A DNA stretch of 64,000 nucleotides from Cyanophora paradoxa (GCA_004431415.1 QPMI01000423.1:124001-188000); one strand, 5' to 3'. Numbered from the stretch's first letter, positions 1 through 12,700 are shown. Translations and numbers: made by a program. Notes: generated from the letters alone by a model not told the origin.

Positions 1-29
1 CCTGTACATGTGCGGATCAGACCGCGCTG

Positions 30-500
30 ATGTCTGATCGGCACTTAGATGCTATTGCTGCAATTCCTTCCTGTGAGGCCCGTCTTCTCGCCCTGCCCGT
101 TCTAAGCGGCGCCCCACGTGCACTGGCCGCCCTGCGCAGCTTGGACTGGGTCGCTGCCGTGCGTCGTCCCAGCTGCCCCGCGGCCGCCCCCGCCGAGCCC
201 ATGGCCAGCCCCGCCCCGGCCCCGCCCCGCCCCGTCCCGTCCTCCCCCGCTCGCCGTGCCCCACCTCGCGATCGCTCCGCCCCGCCCCGCCTCGCCTTGC
301 GCATGCCCCGCTCTAGATCTGCCCCGCCCCGCCTCATGATCACCCCGCCCTGTCCACGTGCGCGGCGCCGTATCGCACCTGCAGCTGCAGCTGCCCCTGA
401 CCGCCCTGCCCTGCCCCGCCCCGCCCCTGCGGTGCCTCCGCCCACACATCTAGATCTTGTTGAGCCTCGGAGCCGCGCCGCCACCCCCCTTGCCCCCGTA
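30..500. repeat. C-rich low-complexity tract
   Basis: The plus strand is strongly pyrimidine and C biased, with many imperfect copies of CCCCGCCCCGCC-type boxes. Frames on both strands stay open only because of this composition, and their translations are Arg/Ala/Pro/Gly strings. No gene is supported here. Confidence 0.6.
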
Positions 501-517
501 AATTCATAAACGGTCTG

Positions 518-547
518 CGTATACGTATACGTATACGTATACGTATG
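518..547. repeat. (TACGTA)n microsatellite
   Basis: About five perfect copies of a 6-bp unit alternating TA and CG steps. The sequence is self-complementary, so it can form a hairpin. Confidence 0.9.
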
Positions 548-838
548 CACTATTGGGCGGCGACATCCCCCCCGTCGGCGATATAAAACGTTGTGGGTAT
601 GGCACCCAGTGACCCTGGAGAATAGCCAACGTTATAACTGCCTTCGGAGGGTGTCGACGTCCCCTAGGCCTAAACGTGCCCCGTAGCTCTTCCAAGTTTG
701 CGTGCCCGGCCTGGGCAAATTGAATAGGGTGGTTATATATATATATGCAGAGTGAATGAGCCTCGGAGTGAATCGAGGGCTGGTAAGAAGTCCCGAGTTA
801 TCCCAAGCTGACGTGTTGGGGCCGGGATCCTCAGCCCC

Positions 839-2686
839 TTACTCATCCTCATCCGCCTCCTCTAGATCTTCTTCTGATTCTTCCTCGAGCTCTTCATCAT
901 CTCTCTTCGGTTTCTTCTGCTTCCTGGGCCTGAGGTTGTACTTCACTCCCGCCTTCCGCTTGGTCCCGTTGACCTGCGACTCGGCGATTCCGGTCATCCT
1001 ATATTTATACTATACGCAATGTACCATCGTGTGTGCACCTCTCGCGATCGGTCAGCCGGCCCGGCGGGGAACGATGCCTTGCTGCAGCTGGCACCGCGTA
1101 CAACGGCGAACGGGTTGGCCTTCAACGTCATGGGTAACTTGACGGGGCTCCCTATCCGTTCAGCACTGGGCCATGACTAGTACTGGTCGCAGCAAGATTG
1201 CCGGTACGTATACCGGTGTTAATAGCTGCTCCGGATCCACTGCCATTGAAGAGCACTGCCCTCCATGGTTATTCCCGTAAACGACAGTAAGTGGACCCTG
1301 CTCACCCATTCGATTGCAATTGGTGGCATTTTCGAGTGGGACCGACGCGTGCAGATGTGTGTAGGCGTCCGGAGTCTTCATGATCAGCGACTTCGTGACG
1401 AACCCTTCAGGCAGGCGCTTTCTTTTCTCCTCGTACTCAGTGAGGCCCATGACATCCGAGTAGTAGCCGAACCACAGTTCAGATGGAGCGAAGCTATAGC
1501 TAGAACTGTATCGGTCAAACTTGAACTACACGCACCACGTTCATAGTCACTGAGTCAGCCACTTGTTGGAATTGGAAGAAATTTTAAATGCTCTCGCACC
1601 TCTGCAAATGCAACGACGATGTCTGCAGCACCGTCAACGTTGTAGTTGTCGTACAGCACGCCAAGTGTCTCGAACTTGGCGTCCCTCCCGAACCGAGCAG
1701 TCACCTTACACCCTTTCTTGTCCATGCAAACGTATCCATCCTCGTCCTCCTTGATCACGCAGTTCACGTTGTCTGATTTTAATATCGATATCGGTGTACG
1801 TCGGGGCACCCCGGCCCTTGCATACCACGTTGTCACAATTGAATCAAAACACGCACATTCACTGAACCGGTTCGAATCACACTGCTTGTTTACGTTCACG
1901 TAGTCGTGCGTAGCGGCCGTAAAATCAGAAACGATGTCGTAGCGCATCATGACGAACGTGGTGCGGTCCATGTTTGCCAGTTTATGCGGCATCGATATCC
2001 CGGCGAGACAAGGATCCTGCCCTCCATTGATTAATTATTACATCTTTAATCAAAGAGCGATTTAAAGAAGGCGAACTTACATCTTCGTGCACGGCCTCGA
2101 ATGAGATGCTGCCAACGTTGCCAGAATTAATCTGAATCTCCTTGAGCAGTGTTCGATCCCGTGACAGGGGCCACGCCATCTTGTCATTCGCAGTGCCCTT
2201 CACCAAGTACCGGGCCCGTGCCGACGCTTTCATGAACAGGTACTGCAATTGTATTATATCAGCACCGTTAACGTTAGATTATTTGAAGTTGAACTAGATA
2301 GATTGACTTAGAGCTTACCATACCGTCCGTGCTGCAGCTTGCATTCAGCTGGTTGATAATGGTGTTCACTTGCCCAATAATATCCCTTTTAGCGGTCAAT
2401 TTATCCGCATTGTTCGCCATCGCGCCGGTGAAAATCCGAACAGGGATTTTATCTCCAACCTGCGAATTATATTGCAATTGCGTTCAATTGCAGAGCATTG
2501 ATATCGTAATACTCATAGTCAAAACAAACATACCTCGTCTTCCAGTGTGCCTTGGACGGAATTCCCGTTCTTCCCCGGGATTGTGTGCATGTTTGCAATC
2601 CGGACGATGCCTTCGAACTCCCTTCCTTCTTTCAAGTCCATGAAGGTGCGTGCCACAGTGATTCGCTTGCTGGGCCTGGGAGACAT
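839..2686 (-). CDS. Spliced host gene of unknown function, at least five exons plus an acidic C-terminal exon
   Basis: Five exons join in phase 0 with canonical borders: 2686-2534, 2459-2319, 2242-2081, 2016-1600 and 1525 to about 1214. Donors read GTATGT, GTAAGC, GTAAGT and GTGCGA. Acceptors end in GCAG or GTAG. Introns are 74, 76, 64 and 74 nt. The joined protein has about 395 residues of ordinary composition before the 3' end becomes unclear. A last exon (998-839) begins after a TATAG acceptor and encodes a basic YNLRPRK segment followed by a Glu/Asp-rich tail and stop. The connection between 1214 and 998 is not resolved, because open segments there lie in different frames. The first exon starts at an ATG directly after a pyrimidine-rich AG, so further 5' exons are possible. 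The N-terminal half is vaguely like an OB fold of the RPA type; this is a guess. No family was recognised. Confidence 0.6.
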
Positions 2687-5600
2687 TAGATTATTTGAAT
2701 AACCACAGACTATCGATATCTGTACATGTGTACAAGACGTACGATGTCAAAATGTTTCCCGTCGGTGTGCCAGCTGCAACTGCAGCTACGAGCACGGGAG
2801 TCGCGCTACGCACGTGCGTTCCGCTGATCAGCCTTCAAAATTCGTTTTCATCGATGCGTACTTATCATGATATGTCTCGAGCTCAGAGTCTTTATTGAAA
2901 ACACGTACATGTAGCCGGCTGTATCTTCGGACGTGCGACCATTCGTGGCATGAGCTGTCTCCCCACTGCCGGCGCCGGCTCCCCCATGGCCACCCACAAC
3001 GCCTCCAGCTTCCAGACTGAGGACGTCACCCCCACTGTCAATCACTTTAGTTAATTGATTTGCCCTTTAGCATCTCAATGGATGCGCCCAAGCTTAAACC
3101 CGCGCACCTGCAGCTGGCGGACGTCTTCGGCGTGACATGTACAGTTTCCGCCTGCGCCGTCACCTCAACTTCAGGCTCCTTCGGCCTTTCGTTGCATGGC
3201 CCTTTGCGCCTGCTTTGGCCGGCGACGCTTGCACTAGAAACGTCTTCGGCGCAGTTGCGTCAGCCGGCGAAGCAGCTGGAGCTGCAGCTGCGCCTGCTGC
3301 CGCCTTGGACGAGCGCGTCATGTTTGATTGCCGAATGGAGTGTGACCGTGGTTGCCGTACTATTCAAATTCAGGACTAACAGTAGCGATCACCTACGTAC
3401 TAACCGCCTCACCGTAAAGGTGCCTGCTCGGACTTGATAGGTGCACTATATATATCTATGGCACTCGCGATCGAGCTCAGGCCCCGCGGCCTTTTTACAT
3501 CGATGGTTCGGCTGCTGCGGCGTACGCGTACGGTATGATGTTTCTACCAGCCTCGTCGATGTCTTCTGCGACACGCCATCGACATCTGGTGTGACGTCGA
3601 CCTCGCGATTGGCGACATGTACACGCGAGGTGGCCGGCCACTTCCGGGCGTCTATATATCTCGCCGCCGGCGCCATGGCGGAGCGCATGGGCCGACGAGC
3701 TCGAGTATGCAGTCCTCGAGCTCGAGGTGCACGCGGCGACCACGTCCGCCACTGAGACCCTCGCGAGCGATCCGCCCTGCAGCTGCTTGCGCGTCGCAAC
3801 GCCGACCGCGCGCTCGTCGAAGAGATGACCCGGGCGCGAGCCCGGCGGCCGGCTACCACCCCGTCGAGGTCGTGGATGCGTGGGACTAGTCGACTTCTCC
3901 CCTTCGATGTGCTATATGATCATGATATCGATCACACTCCCCCTCATGATCAACTGCCGCCGGATTTTGACGCTGAGAACGAGCCACCTCTTTGCTGTCG
4001 CCGTATGGATGCTTTTGAGCTTTGGGACTTCCTGCTCAAGCTTCTGACGTTATCGATGATGCTGCTGATGCTACCAGCTCGCCTCCGCTCTCTCCTCAAG
4101 TGATAATTGATCTCACTGACTATAGATACGAACCTCATGCGGTACACGGTTCGTAGCTATAGGTCACTTCTGCCTTCTTCTGGAATTGCTGCGGATCCGG
4201 ATCCGGATGCATATCATATGTCATTGAGGATGATCTTGACTTTGGGGCGCAAGGCCTGCTCAGCGGCTTTCAATGACTCCTTCGTCATCTGTCGTTGCTT
4301 TCTCTATTCCCATGGTCATGATCACTAGCCCTGATTTGCCCCCTATAGCTAGGCCTGACGTCTCCTTCAAGCGCCGTCGGCCCCCTTCTCCTGATCCTCC
4401 TGGTTCGCAGCTTTTTCGAATTCCGAGGTTTCCGAAGTTCGAAGTTGCCTGACACGATTGAAATGTCGCTTGCTGATCAGCCTAGCTCCTGTGCGTTGCA
4501 AGGCTACGTTTACGTATTCCAGCTCTACTAGATCGGCATCGCAGCTTGTGTATATATACTCGTGGCCCGGCCGCGATTTTCGCGCCGGGGTGCAAGGGGG
4601 AATGGGATCTAATGAAAGAGTCCGAGTGCCACGCACATATGCATGCGCGCGGCAGAACGACCCCGGCTCAGTGCGCGCGGCAGGTCGAGGCTTGAAGATA
4701 AACATTGATTATGATTGAAAGAATAGAAAAGGTCCGATAAGTACACGCTGTGAAAAAAAGACTAAATAAAAGACGAAATGAAAGGCCAGACTCAGCGCAC
4801 ACTATATCAGCGAAAAAACGGCTGCGCATCAACTCTGTTCGCACGTCCTACCGGTAACCCTGATCAGCGCTAGCTGGCTAAAAGATGATGGCCATGGTGC
4901 TGTCTGCAGAGGGCTCGCCGTAAACATAGGCGATCCAGGCCTTCTGGAGGGGATCGGGGCGGAAGTCGATCTTGGGGGCACATGAGTACATCGAGTTGGT
5001 TCAGCCCTGCATCAGAGAAGTTACCTCGGGCGTGTGCAGCCTCGTGCTGGCGGGGCTGCGTGCATGCACCTGCGACGTCGCCCTGTTCATGAGCCGGCGG
5101 CACAGTAGTACTGCTGCTGGATGATGCATTGTCCACTAGAAAGTCTCCATGGGCGCTCGCACCTGGTCCTGGGCAGGAAATGACGTCAGATTCGTCTATA
5201 TCTCGCGCACTATCCAGACTTGAAGGGACAGCACCGGCGCTGTCCCACCGCGAGCCATCGGAGGTCAGTTGCTTCACACCGGCTGATCCACCATCGCTGC
5301 CGCCCGGCCGAGTATACATGCGCCCCCCTCCAAGCCTGCCGCCGACCCGATGTTGTCAGTCGCTTCGTTCGAGCGGGGTTCCGCGCAGGCACCTGCGATG
5401 TCGCCTTGAGCCGGCGCGACCGCAGGCTTGCTGCTGGATGCAGTCTTGCCGACATGTAATACTCTCAGGGCGCTCGTCCCCGTGCCTGCGCAGTCAATTA
5501 AGCTGAGATCGATTTTTATACGATTGCATAACTCGCGCGGCTAACCCACCATCGGATCGGATATCGGATGCCCTCTTATCTACGTAACGCGACGCAACAT

Positions 5601-6218
5601 ATGTTGGTGAGTACGGTTTCTTCAATCCCTGCTTCTGCACTCTCACCTCCGTCGCCTTCCGCGGGGCCCTTTGCCGTCGCCGCCGCGCGCGCCGTCCCTC
5701 CCGTGTACGTTGCAATTTCTGCCGAGTCCAGATCAATCACTGCTCGGTTGCAGTCAGCGTCAGGACGCGGCGCTCGCTTAGTCTACAGTATCACCTCCGG
5801 ATCCGTCGCCTTCGGCAACGCCTGAAGGCGCCGGCGCAGCGCTCGTCGTGTCTGGTCAACGCCAGCACGTGAACGCGCGCTGCGCTTCCGTGGCACTCTC
5901 ACCCGATTGAGCCGCTCCTGCCGTACTGTTCCCTTCCATGTCACTTTCGGCCGCGCCACCGCCCTCATCGTCTTGTGCGAGCGGCTCGGTACGATCATAC
6001 GCGTCGCCGGTGTGCGGCGCACCACAGTCTCGCTCCATGTGCACCTAGTGCTGCGGCTGTCAGCTGGTTCCCTGTGGTGATGCTGTGCACACGACGCTCC
6101 GGTCTTCAGCTATCTGACCTGCTCGCGCCTGGCGTCGTACGCGCTTATTTCAACGTGTACCCCCTCGACCAGCTGACCTGGTCGGCTATACTATATATGA
6201 TAGCTAGCGCTGGTCCCT
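2687..6218. other. Intergenic host DNA with no supported gene
   Basis: Mixed composition with short TA-rich patches (around 3445, 3650, 4550 and 6190) and palindromic six-base runs. An Ala/Lys-rich segment on the minus strand at about 3320-3165 could be a 5' exon of the neighbouring spliced gene, but no clean splice link was found. A degenerate direct repeat of about 60 bp links 5070-5135 with 5391-5450. Nothing else is supported. Confidence 0.5.
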
Positions 6219-6232
6219 TAGCTTAATTTCAA
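6219..6232. repeat. Target-site duplication, left copy (LINE at 6.2-9.5 kb)
   Basis: TAGCTTAATTTCAA, 14 bp, is repeated exactly at 9478-9491 immediately after the A-run that ends the LINE. Confidence 0.9.
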
Positions 6233-9200
6233 CACCTCAGCATCTCTGGTGGTCTGGACTGGACGCCTCGGTTGCTCTCCTTCGGGGCCCGAGCGGTACT
6301 TTTGTCGCCTTCCCCGTTCGCGATAACCAGATAATTCCACGGGTGCTGGATTACGTGCCGCGTGTTCCTTGCCGCCCTGCGGCTTCCCACCCTGTGGGCC
6401 TATCCTCTAATTCAATTCTATCTCGTTTGCTTCCGCTGCACGTTTGCTTTAGCGCTGTCTTTCTCTCTCTACGTCGCGGAACCCTGCCCGGTCTTTTTAT
6501 TCTAGGAGCAGGCCCCTCTGCCTTTCTTTCTCTTGATAATCTTGCGTTCACATTTGCTCGTATGCTCCCTCTCCGCCTCTCATCTGTTCGTCGCTTCTAC
6601 TGCCTTGAGGTCCAGCGGCTTCGCGATGTGTCTAGCCACGCTCAGATGCCCGATGCTAAGTGGGGGTTTCCCGGCGCCTTGTTTCCGTCCCGTCTTCCTC
6701 ATCTTGTCGTCCTTCAGTGTTTCCCGATGCTTTGGATCGATGCTCTTTACCGTTTGCATTTCAAATTGTATCGTTTGGGCGAGCAACAGTCGCCTCGCCG
6801 TCGTTTCTGTCGGGTTTGTAATGACGGATCTGCTCGCTCTCACGCGCACGTTTTCTCTGAGTGCCCGCTTTCTCGTTCGTTCTGGGATTTCATTCGTGAG
6901 CGCCTGAATTTCTGGGCTTCTACTCTTCCACCGGAGGAGCGTGAAGAGGTCGCAGTGCCTGACCTCGAGCTCTCTCTCTTCCACATCCTCTCGGTTCCGG
7001 ATTTATCTGGGCCATTTTGCGCAGTAAAGTTAACCCCGCCTTCTGCCTTCGCTCACTTGGAGCGATCCTTGCTGGCGTATTTTCCATCCAACAGGTTGCT
7101 CGCGCTCGGTGCGATCTTGAGGAGGCTGACATTGATGCACCTTCTTACAACCGCGCCGCGCTTGTTGCCGCCTGGGACAGAAATATGTCGTACCTAGAGT
7201 TCACCATCCCGCAGGCTTCGGCCTTGTTGGAGGAGCGGCGCGCTCGCTTGGCTGCTGCTGACGCTGATGATCAGGATGCCTCGGATGCTGACGCACATGA
7301 TTCAGAGTCTGGTGCCGGTTCTCATCGTTCTAGTTCAAGCTCTGAATCTGACTCGCCCGACCCTCCTTCTTCGGGCGGTGCTGACAACCTCGTCTCTTCG
7401 CGTGACATCGATTCTGTCCTCCGGAATCCTGCGGAGTTTGCCGTTCGTGGGAATGTCCCGTTGGGGATCCCTGGTGGTCGCCCGCCTCCTGCGCCGTCCC
7501 CTCCTGCTCTGGCCCCTGTAGTGACCCTTGGGCCCGTTCCTATTCCTGCTCTCGCTGCCCCTCTCGACGCTCCTTTTCCCCCATTCCCTGCGGTCCCGAT
7601 CCCTGTGCTCCTTGGCCCGCTGGCCCCGCCTCTACCTCCTCCCTCCTTACAACTTGCTGTCACGGGGCCTCTTCACTTGCCTGTTCCCGGCAGGTCCCTG
7701 GTCATCTTGCAGCTCCGTACCCCTTCTTACCTCTTCCCCTTGCTCCTCCACTTCCGCCCCCGCGTGGCCCTCTTTCTGACGTCCTCCTGGTTCAGCCCCT
7801 CTTCAGCCCATCCTTCTTGCCCCGCTTCTGCAACTGTGACGCCGGGCGGCACTATCTTTTTGCATGCCCCTCCCGCCACTACGTCCCCGGTCTCTTTGCG
7901 TCTGCATCCACTTTCCCGGGTCCGCTTGCAGGCCCCCTCGCCTCCAGAGCTCGCCATCACTTCGGCCTCCTCGCCTCCGCTCTCGATTCTCCATACCCTT
8001 CGAATAGCCGCCTTCTCTCTCCTCCTCCGCCCTCCCTCCCCCCCTCGAGCTCCGGGTCCTCGGCCTCTGCTCCGCTTCCGAGTGTTGGCGAGACTGTCCT
8101 CTTTTCGGTCTCCCCGTCATTCCGGCTCCCTGCTCCCCCTTCGGCGCCTCGGGTCCCATCTGCGGGTCCTCTCCCGCTTCCTGGCGCTCGTGAGATTCGC
8201 CGCCGGCGCCCTCGTCAGGCCCTTGCGCACTCGAGCTCGTCTCTCTCTGCGCCGCCCATGACCCCGTGTCATCTGATCCGGCGCCACCTGACCTTTCTCC
8301 TGCTTCGCTGCCCTCTCTTCGGCGCCGGCAGCGATCCCCGTCACCTGTTCGCGGCCCTTCCCCTGCCTCCGGATCCGACCCTTCCTCGGCTCCCTCCTCG
8401 CCTCTTCCGTCTCGTAGGCCTCCGCCGCGTTCCCGTCGGCGGATCTCTCGATCGACCCTGGACTCTCCGCCTGCCACTGTCTGCGGGGTACCTCCGCCAC
8501 CGTGTTCGGCGCCGGCTGTCAGTACTTTGCTCGGTAGCTCCCCCGTCGTGGCTCCTCGGGGCCTCTTCGTCGTCGTCGTTCGCTGGGTTCCGGCTCCGGG
8601 TCAGATTTCTCGCCGGGCTTACCTTCTAGATCTCCTGGCTCTGCTCCTGGGCCCTCAGCTCCGGGACCGGCTTCCCCGATCTCCTCCCGGACTCGTGGTC
8701 GTACCCGTCGCCGGCTTGCCGTGCCTGCGTCTCCTTCTACTTCCCTCCGGCGGTTTGCCGGGCCGGACCCTCCGGCCTTTGTTCTTGATACCGGACCGCC
8801 GCCTTTGCCTTCGTCTTCTGCTTCGCTGGTCGTATCCCGCCGGCGCCGGCGTACTTCGTCTTATAGTTTAGTTCGGTCTAGTTCGGATTCTGATCGTAGT
8901 GTTGATGCTAGAGTTAGTTTCAATACTAGCTATAGTCCTCGTGCTCGACCTGTTGTTCGCCGTCGTTTGCAGTTCGACTGCCCGCCTCGACCCCGGCCGG
9001 CTTTAGTGATTCCTTTGACTGTCCTTTTGCCTGCTCTTGATCCGCCTGCTCCGCCTCCTGTGTCCTCCTCGACCTCGTGCCGTAGCTCTGCCCTTTCGCG
9101 TCGTCCTGCTTCGCCTCCGCCTCCGCGTCGTCTTGTTGTTCCTCTTACTTGTCTGCTTCCTGTTATTTATCTTTCTCAAATTTGTCCTCCGCTTCTTAGT

Positions 9201-9477
9201 GATGTAATTCCTTCCGATATTGATGGTATCTCTAGCTCTGGCTCTTCTAGATCTTCGTGTCAGTCATCCTCTGTCCCTAGATCTGCTCGATTTCTCGTCT
9301 CTTCTCGATCTGTCTCGAGCTCCGTGTCTTTTCTTTTTTATTGTCGATTTTGGCTCTTTGTCTTATCTTTCTTCGTGCTCTTGTCTTAGTTATTTTGCTT
9401 TTTTGTCTTTATGCCCCCTGGGCAGCCCCCGCAGTGCTGGTGTCTAGAGACTGTGGCCGGTAATTTACCAAAAAAAA
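6233..9477 (+). mobile_element. 5'-truncated LINE retrotransposon with poly(A) end
   Basis: The element is bounded by a perfect 14-bp direct repeat and ends in a run of eight A. It keeps only the C-terminal part of the ORF2 reading frame plus the 3' UTR, which is the usual outcome of incomplete target-primed reverse transcription. Its last 60 bases match the 3' tail of the SINE at 19.4 kb, which suggests that this LINE family mobilises that SINE. Confidence 0.85.
6343..9389 (+). pseudogene. C-terminal remnant of LINE ORF2 (zinc-binding reverse-transcriptase tail)
   Basis: The first segment (to about 7020) has the zf-RVT pattern: CRVCNDG, then SHAHVFSECPLSRSFW, a Cys-x2-Cys and His-x4-Cys cluster followed by an aromatic helix. 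This is typical of the region after the reverse-transcriptase domain. The frame opens upstream of the first listed start, as expected for a 5'-truncated copy. Coding signal moves by one frame near 7015-7025 and continues with an acidic/Ser-rich linker and a very Pro-rich tail to about 8260. It resumes in the same frame at 8721-9389 as an Arg/Ser-rich segment ending 88 nt before the poly(A). The frame change and internal stop mark it as inactive. The antisense frames opposite the Pro-rich part are shadows. Confidence 0.7.
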
Positions 9478-9491
9478 TAGCTTAATTTCAA
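9478..9491. repeat. Target-site duplication, right copy (LINE at 6.2-9.5 kb)
   Basis: Exact second copy of the 14-bp sequence at 6219-6232. Confidence 0.9.
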
Positions 9492-11360
9492 GCTCATACT
9501 CGAGCTCGGAAGCCCGACGGGCGGCGGCTGGGCTCCTGGTGCGACGCGGGGGTTGATCAAGCGGCGGATGTCCCGAGTCCGGATCGCGATCGCTGGGCGC
9601 AGTGACGGGCGGATCCGGAGACCCGCCAGGCCTGTACGTACACCGGGTACCGGATCCTGAGCTGAGTGGCATATGCATGGATCGCGATCGATCGCGAGCC
9701 GGGCCTCCGGATCCGGGCCGGGCCGGGCCGGCGGCGGGCCCTCGCCGCGGCGCCGGGTCCCCCGGGCGGGCGAGGGTAGGAGGTGGAGCGGGCGCTATAT
9801 CTATATAGTACTAGTACTGCTACCTGTTGCGCGTTGACGCAATTGAATCCTCCGAAAACATAAATAACTAGCTACCAGTATTAATAGCCCTTTCAATATT
9901 TCGTTTGCTTTCTTTCGGGGGGATCTTCGTATGGAACAAAGTGATTGAAATGAGTCTGGAAGACGTTGCGAAGTCATTTACGTCTTTGGTTCCTTGCGGT
10001 CCCGTTATCGCGGATTTCGTCCACCCACAAACCTGAGCTTGTTTGCCGGGACCGGGGCGGTTCAACTCCGGGGCACGGGGCGAGAAGCCCCGTGATAATT
10101 TCTGTTCCGAAGTTCGGCGGAACGCTTTAGATCTGTCAGAACTTCCATCAAGATAAGCCATGGCCGAGCCTCGGAGCCCATATACATTATATACGTAAGA
10201 TGGCCTAGCTATAGAGGCTGGGGCCTCGGAGTGAATTAAAAGGCGGCGTCGACGTACGCGTCGACGTCATGTGCACGTGCCATCGGGCCCCGCCAGGATG
10301 AAGCCAACGGGATCGAGGGGCGGTAAGCAAGGGAAGGGAAGCTAAGAGGGATGGCTATGGTCGCTGTTGATTACGGAGCCGGCCGGGCCGCGAGGAGCAG
10401 GAAATATTAATCACCGGGGATCAAGTGCAATATCAGGCGGCCGCCGGGCCCACGAAGCTCATCGAGCTCGCTCCGGATCCCTGCCCCGGGGCGCGCCGCG
10501 GCCGCGTGGCGCCGGCCGGCGCCGCGGCGCGGCTGGCCGCGCGCGGCCCTCGAGCTCGGCTAAGCCGCTGAGCCGCTGAGCCGCCCGCCTTGCAATTGCA
10601 ATTGATATCGCGTGTCGATCATACTAGCCTAAGCTACTATAGCTGGGCTACGTGCACGTGTAGTTGTTCTAAGGCGCAACAAGGCCGCCTACACGCCGCC
10701 TTGGCTAGCCTAGTAGTAGTAGTAGTTGCGCAACTTCTGGTTCCTCGAATTCTGATCGCAGGCTCAAGATCTGACCCACGTTGTAGCGACAACGTGGCTC
10801 CAGTTCCACCCCCCCTACTCCCTCCCCCCCCCACCGCTCCCCCCTGGCCAGTTTGCAACGTTTCGATCGTGTGACGTCGCACCATCGACTTTGACTCTCT
10901 CAGCAACGGGCTCCTCGGCCCTCCAAGCGGTAAATGAGACCCATTAGAGCTTGTGGCATGCGCTGACCACCGTCCCCTCTTAGATGCCCGCCGCGCCCGC
11001 GCCTCGAGCGCGAGCTCGGGCGCGCGTGAGCTCGGCTGCTCGGCCGCGGGCGCGCGCCGTCGGCAAGCAATAGCTCACGCTTACGAGATTCCCAGCGCCT
11101 TCGGGGCTCGCGGTGCGCGTGGCAGGCTTTGGGATTCCCGGCAGCGCTAGGCGCGCGGGAATCCCGCAGATCTAGACCGGGCCGGGATTCCCGGGCTTCC
11201 GGATTCCCGGGAGCCTCCGGACTCCCGACAGGCGCAGGGTCGGAGCTGCATGCGCATGCTTCTGCGCGTGCGTGCAATGCATGCATGACGCGCTGCGCCA
11301 GCGCGTGCAGACTCAGATCTAGAGCGGCGGCCGGTCTCTCAAGGCAGCTCGCAGTGTAGG
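9492..11360. other. Host spacer without a convincing gene
   Basis: GC-rich spacer with many BamHI/XhoI/SacI-like palindromes. The minus strand at 10161-9868 has an open frame of 97 codons with fairly normal composition and no recognisable family; it may be a fossil. The phrase GCCTCGGAG recurs at 10168 and 10225, as at 471, 759 and 52363, so it looks like a small dispersed host repeat. From about 10950 the sequence grades into the satellite block. Confidence 0.4.
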
Positions 11361-11454
11361 CGCCACGGTCGATTACGGGTACGGCCATTCTACCGCCTAA
11401 GCGCCTCGTCAGCGTCCGCCCCCTCTCACTCGAAGGCCCTGTACACCCCGCAGC

Positions 11455-12045
11455 TCGCAGTAGGGGCGTCTTGGTCGATTCCGGCAACGGTCCGTGTACC
11501 CCTCTCGCGCCCCCTCGCGCGCCCCGCCCTCGCTCACTCGGCGGCCGGTCCGTCTCGCAGCAGCTGGCTCGCAGTAGGGGCGTCTTGGTCGATTCCGGCA
11601 ACGGTCCGTGTACCCCCCTCGCGCCCCCTCGCGCGCCCCGCCCTCGCTCACTCGGCGGCCGGTCCGTCTCGCAGCAGCTGGCTCGCAGTAGGGGCGTCTT
11701 GGTCGATTCCGGCAACGGTCCGTGTACCCCCCTCGCGCCCCCTCGCGCGCCCCGCCCTCGCTCACTCGGCGGCCGGTCCGTCTCGCAGCAGCTGGCTCGC
11801 AGTAGGGGCGTCTTGGTCGATTCCGGCAACGGTCCGTGTACCCCCCTCGCGCCCCCGGCCCTCGCGCGCCCCGCCCTCGCTCACTCGGCGGCCGGTCCGT
11901 CTCGCAGCAGCTGGCTCGCAGTAGGGGCGTCTTGGTCGATTCCGGCAACGGTCCGTGTACCCCCCTCGCGCCCCCGGCCCTCGCGCGCCCCGCCCTCGCT
12001 CACTCAGCGGCCGTTCCGTCTCGTAGCAGCTGGCTCGCAGGAGGG
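11455..12045. repeat. Satellite family A, 114-bp unit, five tandem copies
   Basis: Units begin near 11463, 11577, 11691, 11805 and 11924, giving spacings of 114, 114, 114 and 119 bp. The longer spacing comes from a 5-bp insertion in the C-rich part. Each unit contains the core TTGGTCGATTCCGGCAACGG followed by TCCGTGTACCCC. Copies are almost identical, so amplification is recent. Both strands stay open across the array, but this is periodicity and not coding. Confidence 0.93.
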
Positions 12046-12047
12046 AC

Positions 12048-12700
12048 GCGGCCGAGGGGGTACAGGCGCCGTTGCCGGAATCGACCAGGCAGGCCATAAG
12101 CGGCGAGCCTCGGTCCGTCTGTACCCTCCCCTATCCTGACCCGCGCCCCGCGCCCCGCGTCGCGTCTCAACAAGAGCCCGCAGGCTTAGGGCCGCGGCCG
12201 TCGAGGGGGTACAGGCGCCGTTGCCGGAATCGACCAGGCAGGCCATAAGCGGCGAGCCTCGGTCCGTCCGTACCCTCCCCTATCCGCGACCTGCAGCCCC
12301 CCCCCCGCGTCTCGTCTCACCGAGAGCCCGCAGGCTTAAGCCCCGCAGCCGTCGAAGAGGTACAGGCACCGTGGCCGGAATCGACCAGGCGGGCCATAAG
12401 CAGCGGGCCTTGGTTCGTTGTACCCTCCCCTATCCCGATCTGCAGCCCTCCCCCGCGTCCCCTTACACCGCGGCCGAGAGCCCGCAGGCTTAAGCCCCGC
12501 AGCCGTCGAGGGGGTACAGGCGCCGTTGCCGGAATCGACCAGGCGGGCCATAAGCGGCCAGGCTCTTTCCGTCCGTACCCTTTTTTCCCTGCCCCCCGCC
12601 GCTCGCCTCATCTAATCGAGAGCTCCGTCACTGAGTCAGGCCCGTCAAGGAGTACAGGCGCCGTGGCCGGTATCGGCCAGACGAGCTCTCTGGCGCAAAG
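12048..12700. repeat. Satellite family B, about 150-bp unit with the core inverted
   Basis: TACAGGCGCCGTTGCCGG-type cores start near 12061, 12210, 12361, 12515 and 12653 (spacing 149, 151, 154 and 138). The core is the reverse complement of that in family A. Units also share CATAAGCGGC and GAGCCCGCAGGCTTA. Confidence 0.88.

Noticed and set aside
7803-8500. Arg/Gly/Glu-rich minus-strand frames of 127-224 codons
   Set aside because: They are antisense to the Pro/Ser-rich tail of the LINE ORF2 and have shadow-type composition.
10900-11948. Long overlapping open frames on the minus strand (309 and 179 codons)
   Set aside because: They are read-throughs of the 114-bp satellite, whose period is divisible by 3. 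The translation simply repeats with each unit, and the opposite strand is open too.
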